A stretch of 64,000 nucleotides of DNA from Steroidobacteraceae bacterium. GTDB lineage: Bacteria > Pseudomonadota > Gammaproteobacteria > Steroidobacterales > Steroidobacteraceae. The stretch covers positions 1-64,000 of the forward strand of contig JABAQU010000006.1 of NCBI GenBank assembly GCA_019187185.1, written 5' to 3'. The notes beneath the pieces are model-generated. The model saw only the letters and a program-made list of their open reading frames with translations. It was not told where the DNA came from and did not search any database. The position numbers and the translations under genes are program-made. Shown piece by piece: positions 19,044 through 28,836 of the stretch (positions within the stretch are counted from its first letter, which is position 1; each line of letters begins with the position of its first letter).

Positions 19044-19916
19044 TCACTGAACCCGGCGTGCCTGCAGCTCGTTGTGACGCGCCGTGACCTGCGGGTGGTG
19101 CGTCGCAAAGCGTTCGACGAGCCGGTTCACGATGTACACCGAGCGATGCTGGCCGCCCGTGCAGCCGATCGCGACTGTCAGGTAGCGGCGATTGGCCGCC
19201 GAATGCTCCGGGATGCGCTTGTCGATGAAGGCGGCGATGTCGTCGATCATGCGCGCGACGGCGGGCTCGGCTTCGAGAAAGCGGATCACTTCGGGGTCGC
19301 GGCCCGTGAGCGGCCGCAGTTGCGGCTCCCAGTACGGGTTCGGCAACGAGCGGGCGTCGAACACGAAATCGGCGTCGCCCGGGATGCCGTGCTTGAAGCC
19401 GAAGGACTCGAACGTGATCGACAGGCGCGGCGACTGGCGCGACTCGGCGGACTGCAGCACGAGGTCGCGCAACGCGTGCACGCCCATGCGCGAGGTGTCG
19501 ATCACCTGGTCCGCGGCATACATGACCGGCTCGAGCAGCTCGCGCTCCATCGCGATCGCTTCGCGCAGGCCGACGTCGGGGCGGCTCATCGGGTGCTTGC
19601 GGCGCGTCTCGGCGTAGCGGCGCAGCAGTTCCTCGTCGCTCGCGGTGAGGAACAGCACTTCGCAATGGATGCCGCTCTTCTTCAGCTCGGCGACGAGCTT
19701 CGGCACCGTGGCGATCTCGGCCGGCGTATTGCGTGCGTCGAGCCCGACGGCGATGCGTTCGTAGGTCTTGTCGGTGTTGCGCGCCGCGTGCGAGATCAGC
19801 GGCGTCAGCAGCGCGGCGGGGATGTTGTCGATGCAGTAATAGCCGAGATCCTCGAGCATGTGCAGGGCGACGCTCTTGCCCGACCCCGACAGGCCGCTGA
19901 CGACGACGACGCGCAT
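19044..19916 (-). CDS. rapZ: RNase adapter protein RapZ
   Basis: A GTP/ATP-binding protein that, in enterobacteria, guides RNase E to the GlmZ small RNA and so sets glucosamine-6-phosphate synthase levels for the cell envelope. The 290-residue protein has Walker A GLSGSGKS (8-15), a Walker B-like VGLDARN, and the C-terminal metabolite-binding domain with GCTGGQHRSVY. It follows hpf by 11 bases in the rpoN block. ptsN, which usually separates hpf and rapZ, and npr after rapZ are both absent. Whether the RNA target exists in this organism is unknown. Confidence 0.95.
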   Translation of the reverse strand: MRVVVVSGLSGSGKSVALHMLEDLGYYCIDNIPAALLTPLISHAARNTDKTYERIAVGLDARNTPAEIATVPKLVAELKKSGIHCEVLFLTASDEELLRRYAETRRKHPMSRPDVGLREAIAMERELLEPVMYAADQVIDTSRMGVHALRDLVLQSAESRQSPRLSITFESFGFKHGIPGDADFVFDARSLPNPYWEPQLRPLTGRDPEVIRFLEAEPAVARMIDDIAAFIDKRIPEHSAANRRYLTVAIGCTGGQHRSVYIVNRLVERFATHHPQVTARHNELQARRVQ

Positions 19917-19927
19917 GCCCTGCCGCG

Positions 19928-20248
19928 CTACTGCCGCGTGGTGCGGCGCCCCTCGGCGGCGTGATGGTCGCCGGACTTTTCCTTGTGTTTCGTCACGAGC
20001 CGGTCGAGCTTGTCGGCGAGCGCATCGATCGCCGCGTACATGTCCTCGTCGATCGCGTCCGCGTGGATCGACCCGCCGCGGACCTTGAGCGTGGCCTCGG
20101 CCTTCTGCCTGAGCTTCTCGACCGTGAGCACGCAGTGCACGTCGATCACGTGGTCGAAGTGGCGCACGACCCGTTCGAGCTTCTTCTCGACGTACGTGCG
20201 CAGCGGCGGCGTGACCTCGACGTGGTGGCCCGTCACGGAAAGTTGCAT
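19928..20248 (-). CDS. hpf: Ribosome hibernation promoting factor (short form)
   Basis: A 106-residue short HPF/YfiA-type protein that binds the 30S decoding region and stabilises inactive 100S ribosomes in stationary phase. It begins MQLSVTGHHVEVTPPLRTYV and has the beta-alpha-beta-beta-beta-alpha pattern, with the helix IDALADKLDRLVTKHKEK at the end. It lacks the extra C-terminal dimerisation domain of long HPF. Its place straight after rpoN is conserved in proteobacteria. Confidence 0.95.
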   Translation of the reverse strand: MQLSVTGHHVEVTPPLRTYVEKKLERVVRHFDHVIDVHCVLTVEKLRQKAEATLKVRGGSIHADAIDEDMYAAIDALADKLDRLVTKHKEKSGDHHAAEGRRTTRQ

Positions 20249-20275
20249 CGTGCTCTCCTCAGGTTTTCGAACTGG

Positions 20276-21718
20276 TCACTTGGGGGCGACGCGGCGGCGC
20301 TCGTTCGACGGCGCGATGCGCATCGCCTCCCGGTATTTCGCGACGGTGCGGCGCGCGACCGGAATGCCCTCGGCCGACAGCAGTTCCGCGATCCGGCTGT
20401 CCGACAGCGGCGCGGCGGGATCCTCGTCCCGGATCAGCTTCCTGATCTTGGCGCGAATCGCGGTCGAGGATGTCTCGGCCGCCTCGCCGCCGCCCACATG
20501 GCTCGAGAAGAAATACCGCAGCTCGAACACGCCACGCGGCGTGTGCATGTACTTGCCGGACGTGATCCGCGAGATGGTCGACTCGTGCATGTCGATCGCG
20601 GCGGCGATGTCCCGCAGGATCATCGGCCGCATGTGCTCGTCCCCCCGCTCGAGGAACGCGGTCTGGCGTTCGACGATGGCGCGCGCGACCTTGAGCAGGG
20701 TCTCGTTCCTGATCTCGAGGCTCTTCAGCAGCCAGCGTGCCTCCTGCAACTGCGAGCGCAGCGTGGCGTGTGACGTACTGCGGCCGAGCATGTTCGCGTA
20801 GCCCTGGTTCAGGCGCACGCGCGGCAGTGTCGCGGGGTTGATCTCGACGCTCCAGCCGCGCTCCGTGCGGCGCACGTGCACGTCGGGCACCACGTACTCG
20901 GGCGAGCCGCCGCTCAACGCGGCCCCGGGGCGCGGGCGACACGTGCGCACGAGCGCGAGCGCCCCGGCGAGTTCCTCGTCGGTCACCCGCAGTTCGCGAC
21001 GCAGCATCGCGAGCTCGTTGCGCGCGACGGCGTCGAGGTGACCATCGGCAATGGCGAGCGCGGTGGCGAGGTCGGGGGTCGCGGGATCGAACTGGCGCAA
21101 CTGCAGCGTGATGCACTCGCCGACGGACCGCGCGCCGATGCCCGCAGGGTCGAGCGCCTGTACCGTCGCGAGCACTTCGAGTACTTCCCCGGCGCTGCAC
21201 ACGACGTCCGGCAGCAGCGTCGCGGCAATCTCGTCGGCGGACTCGATCAGGTAGCCGTCGTCGTTGATGGCATCGACGATCGCCCGCGCGACGGCGAGCC
21301 GGCGGGCATCGAGGTCCGCCACTTCCAGCTGCGCGAGGAGATGGTCCTGCAGCGACGCCTCGGCCGGCTCGGCATACTCCTGCTGACGGTCGTCGTCGTC
21401 CGTCGACCACGGCGCTTCCGCGGCGCTCGAGGGGGCGCTCGACCAGCTGTCGGAGACGATTTCCACGTCGACCTGTGGCGCCTCGTGCGGCGCCGCCTCG
21501 AGCCCTGCGGCGCGCTCGGCCGGCGACTGGATCGCCTCGAAGATGCCGGTCTGCTCCGGCTCTTCGACGGCCTCGAGCATCACGTTCGATTCGAGCAGTT
21601 CACGCACGTGCGCCTGCAGCTCGAGCGCAGGCAGTTGCAACAGCCGGATTGCCTGCTGCAGCTGCGGCGTCATCGTGAGCGACTGGCCGAGCTTCAGCTG
21701 CAGGGAGTGCTTCAGCAT
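20276..21718 (-). CDS. rpoN: RNA polymerase sigma-54 factor
   Basis: Sigma-54 directs RNA polymerase to -24/-12 promoters that need AAA+ activators. The 480-residue protein starts MLKHSLQLKLGQSLTMTPQL, the Gln/Leu-rich region I that contacts activators. An acidic region II follows (about 60-120), then the core-binding domain and helix-turn-helix (ITRITSGKYMHTPRGVFELR-like). The C-terminal RpoN box ARRTVAKYRE recognises the -24 element. The frame is open upstream to 21922, but that stretch lies inside lptB and has no homology, so 21718 is chosen; ATG 21745 is a second option. It sits between lptB and hpf as in most gammaproteobacteria. Confidence 0.96.
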   Translation of the reverse strand: MLKHSLQLKLGQSLTMTPQLQQAIRLLQLPALELQAHVRELLESNVMLEAVEEPEQTGIFEAIQSPAERAAGLEAAPHEAPQVDVEIVSDSWSSAPSSAAEAPWSTDDDDRQQEYAEPAEASLQDHLLAQLEVADLDARRLAVARAIVDAINDDGYLIESADEIAATLLPDVVCSAGEVLEVLATVQALDPAGIGARSVGECITLQLRQFDPATPDLATALAIADGHLDAVARNELAMLRRELRVTDEELAGALALVRTCRPRPGAALSGGSPEYVVPDVHVRRTERGWSVEINPATLPRVRLNQGYANMLGRSTSHATLRSQLQEARWLLKSLEIRNETLLKVARAIVERQTAFLERGDEHMRPMILRDIAAAIDMHESTISRITSGKYMHTPRGVFELRYFFSSHVGGGEAAETSSTAIRAKIRKLIRDEDPAAPLSDSRIAELLSAEGIPVARRTVAKYREAMRIAPSNERRRVAPK

Positions 21719-21782
21719 GGTGGCGGGTAGGGCCGCGCCCAACATATTGATTCTGAAAGGGTATTCAGGACGACGGCACCAT

Positions 21783-22508
21783 TCACATGCGGAACGTCTC
21801 GCCCAAGTACACCTCACGGACTTGGGGGTTGGCAAGGATTTCTTCGGCAGTTCCGGCGGCGATCGCGGTGCCCGCGCTGACGATGTATGCGCGGTCGCAG
21901 ACACCGAGCGTTTCGCGCACATTGTGGTCGGTGATCAGCACCCCGATGCCCTTGTCGGTCAGCTCGCGGACGATGCGCTGGATGTCTAGCACCGACAGCG
22001 GATCGACGCCGGCGAACGGCTCATCGAGCAGCATGAAGCGCGGTTCGGCCGCCAGCGCACGCGCGATTTCGACGCGACGACGCTCGCCGCCGGACAGCGA
22101 CATGCCGAGGCTTTCGCGCACGTGCGAGATGCGCAGTTCGTCGAGGATCTCCTCGAGCCGCCGTTCGCGGCCCGCGCGGTCCAGGTCGTCGCGCGTCTCG
22201 AGTATCGCGAGCACGTTGTCCTGCACGGACAGCTTGCGGAACACCGAGGCTTCCTGCGGCAGGTAGCCGATGCCGAGCCGCGCGCGCCGGTGCATGGGCA
22301 GGTGGGTGAGTTCAATGTCGTCCAGGCGGATGTGCCCGGCTTCGGCCGGCACGAGCCCGACGATCATGTAGAAGGCCGTGGTCTTGCCCGCCCCGTTCGG
22401 GCCGAGGAGGCCGACGACCTCGCCGCCGGCGACGTCGATCGACAGGTCGGTGATGATGCGGCGCTTGCCGTAACTTTTCGCGAGGTGCTTCGCCGACAGG
22501 AGCGTCAT
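21783..22508 (-). CDS. lptB: Lipopolysaccharide export ATPase LptB
   Basis: The cytoplasmic ATPase of the LptB2FGC complex, which extracts lipopolysaccharide from the inner membrane and pushes it across the periplasmic LptA bridge. The 241-residue protein has Walker A GPNGAGKT, signature LSGGERRR, Walker [14 protein letters not shown], and the Lpt-specific [16 protein letters not shown]. It overlaps lptA by four bases (ATGA) and is followed by rpoN. Confidence 0.98.
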   Translation of the reverse strand: MTLLSAKHLAKSYGKRRIITDLSIDVAGGEVVGLLGPNGAGKTTAFYMIVGLVPAEAGHIRLDDIELTHLPMHRRARLGIGYLPQEASVFRKLSVQDNVLAILETRDDLDRAGRERRLEEILDELRISHVRESLGMSLSGGERRRVEIARALAAEPRFMLLDEPFAGVDPLSVLDIQRIVRELTDKGIGVLITDHNVRETLGVCDRAYIVSAGTAIAAGTAEEILANPQVREVYLGETFRM

Positions 22509-23257
22509 GGGGGCGGCTCGCGCCCCTTCCCGGGCGCATCCTGCGGGCGGATCGTGATGCGCACGCGACCGTCGCTGCCGGGTTGCTGTTCCGCGAGGAC
22601 CCGCTGTTCGCGCACGTTGTATACGAGTTGCGCACCGCTGATTTCGTTGCGTCCGTCACTGAGCCATGCATCGCCGCTGAACGTCACGCGGTCGGTCGCG
22701 AGGTCGTAGGTGATCGTCGTCGCGCGGCCGTGGGCCTTGTCGGGCGAGCGCACCAGCTGCTGCTCGAATCGCGCCGGCTGGCCGCTCACGGTGGCGAGGT
22801 GCAGCAGGTTGTCGCGGAACTCGACGCGCGCCGCGTCGGATTCGAGCGTGCCGCCTTCGCGGTCGATCCGCACGTTGCCGGTGAACACCCACGTCGAGCT
22901 CTTGAAATCGAGCCCCGTCGCGCGGGCGAGGTCGGCGGAGACGCGGGCCATTCCCTGCGTGATCACGACGTCGCGAAAGACCACGGTGTTGCTGCGATAG
23001 TCGACATCCGACGAGGCCGCATCGACGTTGATCGGCAGGTTCGACATCGACGCGATCGTCGCCGACGGCGACGGCGACGGCGACGCCGACGGCGAAGGTG
23101 ACGGCGCGGCATTCTCCAGCCGGGCTGCGGGCGCGCCGGCCGGTGTCTGCGCCGCCGCGCCGACCGCGACGAGGCTGGCGCCCAGCACGGCGACGAGCAT
23201 CGTCGCCCGCCGCCCGCGTGCAGGCATTCCCGGATTATTGCGCGAGGAACCGGCCAT
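22505..23257 (-). CDS. lptA: Lipopolysaccharide transport periplasmic protein LptA
   Basis: A periplasmic beta-jellyroll protein that polymerises between LptC and LptD to carry lipopolysaccharide. It is 250 residues from ATG 23257; ATG 23227 (11th codon) is equally possible and gives a more normal signal peptide ([18 protein letters not shown]). The OstA-type domain spans about 72-230 with [21 protein letters not shown]. Between signal and domain is an unusual Ser-Pro linker ([13 protein letters not shown], about residues 52-64), encoded by a hexanucleotide repeat. It overlaps lptC by 23 bases if the longer start is used. Confidence 0.93.
   Translation of the reverse strand: MAGSSRNNPGMPARGRRATMLVAVLGASLVAVGAAAQTPAGAPAARLENAAPSPSPSASPSPSPSATIASMSNLPINVDAASSDVDYRSNTVVFRDVVITQGMARVSADLARATGLDFKSSTWVFTGNVRIDREGGTLESDAARVEFRDNLLHLATVSGQPARFEQQLVRSPDKAHGRATTITYDLATDRVTFSGDAWLSDGRNEISGAQLVYNVREQRVLAEQQPGSDGRVRITIRPQDAPGKGREPPP
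23064..23105 (-). repeat. GACGGC hexanucleotide tandem repeat inside lptA
   Basis: Seven near-perfect six-base units (plus-strand GACGGC, with small changes in two units) encode alternating Ser-Pro in the LptA linker. Because the unit is six bases, gain or loss of copies would lengthen or shorten the linker without a frameshift. Confidence 0.8.
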
Positions 23258-23795
23258 GGACCTGCGATTCTAGCTGAAGGGTTTCCGCCCTGAAGTCGGC
23301 CTGCAGGCCACGCGCGACGAGGCGATGTCCCGACCAGTCGATCGTGACCTTGTCGCTGGTCGAGGCGACTTCGCGCTTCGTGTCGAATTCGAGATGCGTC
23401 GTCTCGACGTGCGCCGGGGCGCTGCCGTCGGCCAGCATGCCGTCGAGCTGCACTTCGCCGTCGAGCGTGATGACATCGCGGCCCGGCAGCACCGTGCCGG
23501 TCAGCGCGTGCGCGCGCCAGGAGCCGCCGCGCTTGTCGAGATAGCGCAGTGCAGGCTGTGTCAGGGTCACCGTCGGGTCGTCCGGCGGCTGCTCGATGCG
23601 GGTGGCGGTCAGCCAGTAGCGCGGACGCCCATCGTCTCCCGTTTCGATGATCTCGGCATCGCGCGCCGAATAGCCCGGGTCGGCGTCGGCCACGCGCTCG
23701 GCGAGCGCGGTGTCCGGTGGCCGCATCGAGCCGTCGAGGAGCACGATGCCGACGGCGGCCGCGACGAGCACCAGTGCGACGAGCCAGCGTGTCAT
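23235..23795 (-). CDS. lptC: Lipopolysaccharide export protein LptC
   Basis: A bitopic inner-membrane protein that passes lipopolysaccharide from LptB2FG to LptA. The 186-residue protein has one N-terminal membrane helix (MTRWLVALVLVAAAVGIVLL) and a periplasmic jellyroll domain (about 45-180, with PRYWLTATRIEQ and HLEFDTKREVASTSDKVTI). The start ATG 23795 overlaps the kdsC stop by four bases. Family members are divergent in sequence, and order and topology support the call. Confidence 0.92.
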   Translation of the reverse strand: MTRWLVALVLVAAAVGIVLLDGSMRPPDTALAERVADADPGYSARDAEIIETGDDGRPRYWLTATRIEQPPDDPTVTLTQPALRYLDKRGGSWRAHALTGTVLPGRDVITLDGEVQLDGMLADGSAPAHVETTHLEFDTKREVASTSDKVTIDWSGHRLVARGLQADFRAETLQLESQVHGRFLAQ

Positions 23796-24292
23796 CGCCG
23801 GCGTGTCCGCGCCGCGACGAGGAGGTCGCACACTTCGCGAACCGCGCCGTGGCCACCGTGCAGGCGCGTGACCCGGTGCGCCGCGCGGCGTGCCGAGGCA
23901 TGCCCCTCGGGAACCGCAAACGCGTGGCCGACCGCGCGCAATAGCGGTGCGTCCGGTGCGTCGTCGCCGACGGCAGCGCATTCGCCGAGCGTGACGTCGA
24001 GGCGCGCGCACAGCGCCTCGAGCACCGCGAGCTTGTCGCCGACGCCCTGGTACAGATGGCGAATGCCGAGTTCGCGGCAGCGCCGGCTCACCGCCGCGCT
24101 GCGTCGGCCCGAGATGACGGCGATGTCGACCCCGGCGCGCCGCGCTTCGCGGATGCCGTGGCCGTCGAGCACATTGAACACCTTCAGGACTTCGCCGCGC
24201 GCTCCGTAATGCAGCCGCCCATCGGTCATCACGCCGTCGACGTCGAGTACGAGGAGGCGGATCGTGTGCAGCGGACGCGCGGCGCGGCGCAC
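23792..24292 (-). CDS. kdsC: 3-deoxy-D-manno-octulosonate 8-phosphate phosphatase KdsC
   Basis: A HAD-superfamily phosphatase that makes free Kdo for the lipopolysaccharide inner core. The 166-residue protein has the catalytic pair D17/D19 in LLVLDVDGVMTDG, motif II AVISGRRS, and motif III VGDDAPDAPLL. There is no ATG before the active site, so the GTG at 24292 is chosen. It lies three bases before the kdsD stop codon in transcript sense, with a GGAG ten bases upstream. The gene is translationally linked to both kdsD and lptC. Confidence 0.94.
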   Translation of the reverse strand: MRRAARPLHTIRLLVLDVDGVMTDGRLHYGARGEVLKVFNVLDGHGIREARRAGVDIAVISGRRSAAVSRRCRELGIRHLYQGVGDKLAVLEALCARLDVTLGECAAVGDDAPDAPLLRAVGHAFAVPEGHASARRAAHRVTRLHGGHGAVREVCDLLVAARTRRR

Positions 24293-24294
24293 GC

Positions 24295-25311
24295 CTACAT
24301 CACTCCGGCGCGCAGCAGGTCGTGGACGTTGAGCGCGCCGATCACGCGGCCCGCGTCGTCGACGACGGGCAGGGCCGTGATCTTGTGCAGCTCCATCAGG
24401 TGCACGGCCTCCGCCGCGAGCTCGCGCGGGCCGATCGACTTGCCGGGCGCGGTCATCACCTCCGCCATGCGCGTGCTGCGCACGTCGAGCGGCTGGTCGA
24501 GCACCCGGCGCAGGTCGCCGTCGGTGAACACGCCGAGGCCCTTGCCGGCCGCATCGACGACCACGGTCATGCCGAGCCCCTTGCGCGACATCTCGACCAG
24601 GCCCTCCTTGAGCCAGGCATCCGGCGCGATGCGCGGCACGTCGTCGCCTCGCCGCATCACATCCTCGACGTGCAGCAGCAGCCGCCGACCGAGCGACCCG
24701 CCCGGGTGCGAGCGCGCGAAATCCTGCTCGGTGAAACCACGCGCTTCGAGGACTGCGACGGCGAGGGCGTCGCCCATCGCGAGCGTCACGGTGGTGCTCG
24801 CGGTCGGCGCGAGGTTGAGCGGGCACGCCTCCTCGGGGACGCTGATGTCGAGATTCACCGCCGCCGCGCGCGCAAGGGTCGACTCCGGCTGGCCGGTGAG
24901 TGCGATCAGCGGCACGCCGAGGCGCGACAGGTGCGGCAGGAGGGTGACGACCTCGGGCGTCTCGCCCGAATTGGATATCGCGAGCACGACATCGGTGCGC
25001 GTGATCATGCCGAGGTCGCCATGGCTCGCCTCGGCCGGGTGCAGGAAGAACGAGGGCGACCCCGTGCTCGCGAGTGTCGCCGCGATCTTCCCGCCGACGT
25101 GTCCCGACTTCCCCATGCCGGTGACGACGATGCGGCCCGTGCACGCGAGGCACAGGCGGCACGCCGCGGCAAAACGCGCATCGAGACGCGCGAGCAGTGA
25201 TTCGACCGCAGCCGCCTCGATGCGCAGCGCCCGCCGGCCGGCGGCGAGCAGATCGGCGTCGGAAGGGGGGGTCGGCCGTACCTGGCCCGGGGCGGCGTTC
25301 ATGGCCGCCAT
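24295..25311 (-). CDS. kdsD: Arabinose-5-phosphate isomerase KdsD
   Basis: It interconverts ribulose 5-phosphate and arabinose 5-phosphate, the first step toward Kdo. The 338-residue KpsF/GutQ-family protein has a SIS sugar-phosphate domain (about 45-185; VTGMGKSGHVGGKIAATLASTG, SHGDLGM, SNSGETPE) and two CBS domains (about 210-335). It starts the kdsD-kdsC-lptC-lptA-lptB run. The mla lipid-transport genes that often sit next to it are absent, and ibaG is divergent only 37 bases away. Confidence 0.96.
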   Translation of the reverse strand: MAAMNAAPGQVRPTPPSDADLLAAGRRALRIEAAAVESLLARLDARFAAACRLCLACTGRIVVTGMGKSGHVGGKIAATLASTGSPSFFLHPAEASHGDLGMITRTDVVLAISNSGETPEVVTLLPHLSRLGVPLIALTGQPESTLARAAAVNLDISVPEEACPLNLAPTASTTVTLAMGDALAVAVLEARGFTEQDFARSHPGGSLGRRLLLHVEDVMRRGDDVPRIAPDAWLKEGLVEMSRKGLGMTVVVDAAGKGLGVFTDGDLRRVLDQPLDVRSTRMAEVMTAPGKSIGPRELAAEAVHLMELHKITALPVVDDAGRVIGALNVHDLLRAGVM

Positions 25312-25348
25312 GATACCGCCCCGGCCCGCAACTCTTTACTATTGCGTG

Positions 25349-26858
<1,510 letters not shown>

Positions 26859-26891
26859 GGCGCTGCGCCGAGCGCCGCCGCGACGGGGGGA

Positions 26892-26909
26892 CACCGCCGG
26901 CAGGCGGTG
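26892..26909. terminator. Hairpin between convergent murA and degS-like gene
   Basis: A perfect inverted repeat CACCGCC-GGCA-GGCGGTG lies in the 117-base gap between the ends of two convergent genes. It could serve both strands. No T-run is present. Confidence 0.35.
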
Positions 26910-26975
26910 CGCGCGACCCGCGAGGCACGGGGCTTGTAGCCGCGACCACGCGCCGCCAGCCGCGGCCATGCGCCG

Positions 26976-28130
26976 TCAGCCGGTGCGCCGCTCCGTGACC
27001 GTGACCGCCACCTTCACCGCACCTGCAGGGCGCACGATCCCGAGCTCGAGCGTGTCGCCCGGTTTGGCGGCGGCGATGCGGGTCAGCGCATCCTGCTGGC
27101 TGTGTACGGCATTGCCGGCGACGGTCGTGATGATGTCGCCAGGTCGCAGCCCGGCAGCGACGGCCGGGCTTCCCGCGATGAGGTTCGTGATCACGACGCC
27201 GGCGCGCGGCAGGCCGAGCGCGCGCGCCTGGTTCTCGTCGACCTCCGCGAGCACGACGCCGATCGAGCCGCGGATCACGCGGCCGTGGTCGAGGATTTCC
27301 CGGGTCACACCGCGCACGAGATTGACGGGGATCGCAAAGCCGATGCCTTCGATGCCGAGGTTCTTCGCGAGCACGGCGGTGTTGATGCCGATGAGTTCGC
27401 CATTGGAATTGATGAGCGCACCGCCCGAGTTGCCGAAGTTGATCGGCGCGTCCGTCTGGATGAAATTCTCGAAGGTCGCCACGCCCAGCTGGCCGCGGCC
27501 GGTGGCGCTCACGATACCCTGCGTCACCGATTGCGCGAGACCGAGCGGGTTGCCGATCGCGAGCACGACGTCGCCGACCCGCAGCTGATCGGAGCGACCG
27601 AGCGGCATGACCGGCACGTGGGCGAGTTTCACGCTCAGCACCGCGAGGTCCGTGTCGGGGTCGCGGCCGACGACGCTCGCCTCCGCCTGCCGGCCATCGG
27701 CGAGCTGCACGCTGACGCGTTCGGCGTTGTCGATCACGTGGTGATTGGTGACGATGTGCCCGTCCGCATCGATCACGACGCCCGAACCGAGCGTCTGCTC
27801 GATCCGCTGCCGGTAGCGCGGCAGGGCATCGCCGAACAGCTCGGCGAGCGTCGTCGGCGGCAGGCGTTCCTTCACGACGCGCTCCGAGTAGATGTTGGCG
27901 ACGGCCGGCGCGGCGCGTGCCACGGCGTCGGCGTAGCTGACCACCGCGACGGGTGGCGGTGCGGTCGACGCGACCGGCACGGCAGTCGGCGCAATGTCGG
28001 GCGCCGGGGCAGGCGGTGGTCCCCGGAGCAGGTCGGGTCGCGCGAACACGATCACGAATGCGAGGGCGAGGCCCCCGACGACCGATCCTGCGAGAAAGAC
28101 GAATGCGCGGCCGAGTCTCTGCCGGGTCAT
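26976..28130 (-). CDS. DegS/AlgW-like periplasmic serine protease
   Basis: An S1C (HtrA) protease anchored by one N-terminal membrane helix (residues 11-30), 384 residues. The triad is His131 (TNHHV), Asp161 (TDLAVLSV) and Ser235 (GNSGGAL). Only one PDZ domain follows (about 275-375, LGLPRAGVVITNLIAGSPA), as in DegS and AlgW rather than the two-PDZ DegP/DegQ. Those proteins sense misfolded outer-membrane proteins and cut the anti-sigma factor RseA/MucA. The single membrane anchor supports that role, but the target is not in this window. It is divergent from petA. Confidence 0.9.
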   Translation of the reverse strand: MTRQRLGRAFVFLAGSVVGGLALAFVIVFARPDLLRGPPPAPAPDIAPTAVPVASTAPPPVAVVSYADAVARAAPAVANIYSERVVKERLPPTTLAELFGDALPRYRQRIEQTLGSGVVIDADGHIVTNHHVIDNAERVSVQLADGRQAEASVVGRDPDTDLAVLSVKLAHVPVMPLGRSDQLRVGDVVLAIGNPLGLAQSVTQGIVSATGRGQLGVATFENFIQTDAPINFGNSGGALINSNGELIGINTAVLAKNLGIEGIGFAIPVNLVRGVTREILDHGRVIRGSIGVVLAEVDENQARALGLPRAGVVITNLIAGSPAVAAGLRPGDIITTVAGNAVHSQQDALTRIAAAKPGDTLELGIVRPAGAVKVAVTVTERRTG

Positions 28131-28137
28131 GCCTGTG

Positions 28138-28143
28138 TATAAT
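28138..28143 (+). promoter_or_regulatory. Candidate -10 box for petABC
   Basis: A perfect TATAAT in the divergent degS/petA gap, with a predicted start near 28150 and a leader of about 70 bases before petA. The -35 position (GTCTCT) is weak. The sequence is AT-rich compared with its surroundings. Confidence 0.5.
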
Positions 28144-28221
28144 GCGCCGCTTCCCGGGGCACGTCACAAGGTTTTCCCGCGCAGCAAGCGCAGGTCCCGG
28201 GGGATGTGTGGAGACTCTTCG

Positions 28222-28836
28222 ATGGCCGACATATCGGTAGCCGATGATCAGGAGGTCGATCAGAGCCGGCGCAGGTTCCTGACGGCCGCCACTGCAGCCA
28301 CCGGCGCGGTGGGTGCGGGGTTCGCAATCACGCCGTTCCTGCTGTCCTGGTTGCCTTCCGAACGTGCGCGCGCGCTCGGTGCGCCGACCGAAGTGGATGT
28401 CGCAAAGATCGAGCCGGGCCAGATGGTCGTGACCAGCTGGCGCAAGCAGGCGATCTATGTCGTGCATCGCACGCCGGAAATGGTCGCATCGCTGCCGAAA
28501 AACGACGCGAAGCTGAAGGATCCGGCCTCGGCGGATTCCGACCAGCCGGCCTACGCGACGAATGAGATGCGCTCGTTGAAGCCCGATTACCTGGTGCTGA
28601 TCGGCATCTGCACGCACCTCGGCTGCCTGCCGAAGCAGCACTTCGAGCGCGGCGACAAGGCGCTCGGTGCCGACTGGCCGGGCGGCTTCTTCTGCCCCTG
28701 CCACGGCTCGAAGTTCGACATGGCCGGCCGCGTATTCGACGGCTCGCCCGCCTCGGTGAACCTGCGCGTGCCGCCCTACGAGTTCCGTGGCGACACGCTC
28801 GTGATCGGCGTCGACGAGCAGAAAGGAGTTGCGTGA
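28222..28836 (+). CDS. petA: Ubiquinol-cytochrome c reductase, Rieske iron-sulfur subunit
   Basis: The 2Fe-2S subunit of the cytochrome bc1 complex, which takes an electron from ubiquinol to cytochrome c1. The 204-residue protein has a Tat-type twin-Arg segment (SRRRFLTAATAATGAV) forming the membrane anchor. The cluster motifs are CTHLGC (C130, H132, C135) and CPCHGS (C158, C160, H161), with four ligands and one disulfide pair. The start ATG 28222 has GGAG eight bases upstream; the open frame extends back but is not homologous. The stop overlaps petB (TGATG). Confidence 0.97.
   Translation: MADISVADDQEVDQSRRRFLTAATAATGAVGAGFAITPFLLSWLPSERARALGAPTEVDVAKIEPGQMVVTSWRKQAIYVVHRTPEMVASLPKNDAKLKDPASADSDQPAYATNEMRSLKPDYLVLIGICTHLGCLPKQHFERGDKALGADWPGGFFCPCHGSKFDMAGRVFDGSPASVNLRVPPYEFRGDTLVIGVDEQKGVA

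Noticed and set aside
15155-19087. 1310-codon plus-strand open frame
   Set aside because: It crosses the patatin gene, mgtE and the lipoprotein gene in the wrong frame or strand and has no domain signature.
22505-23257. GACGGC repeat as a CRISPR or intergenic repeat
   Set aside because: The unit is six bases, contiguous and in a coding frame, so it is a coding microsatellite. No CRISPR array is seen in the window.
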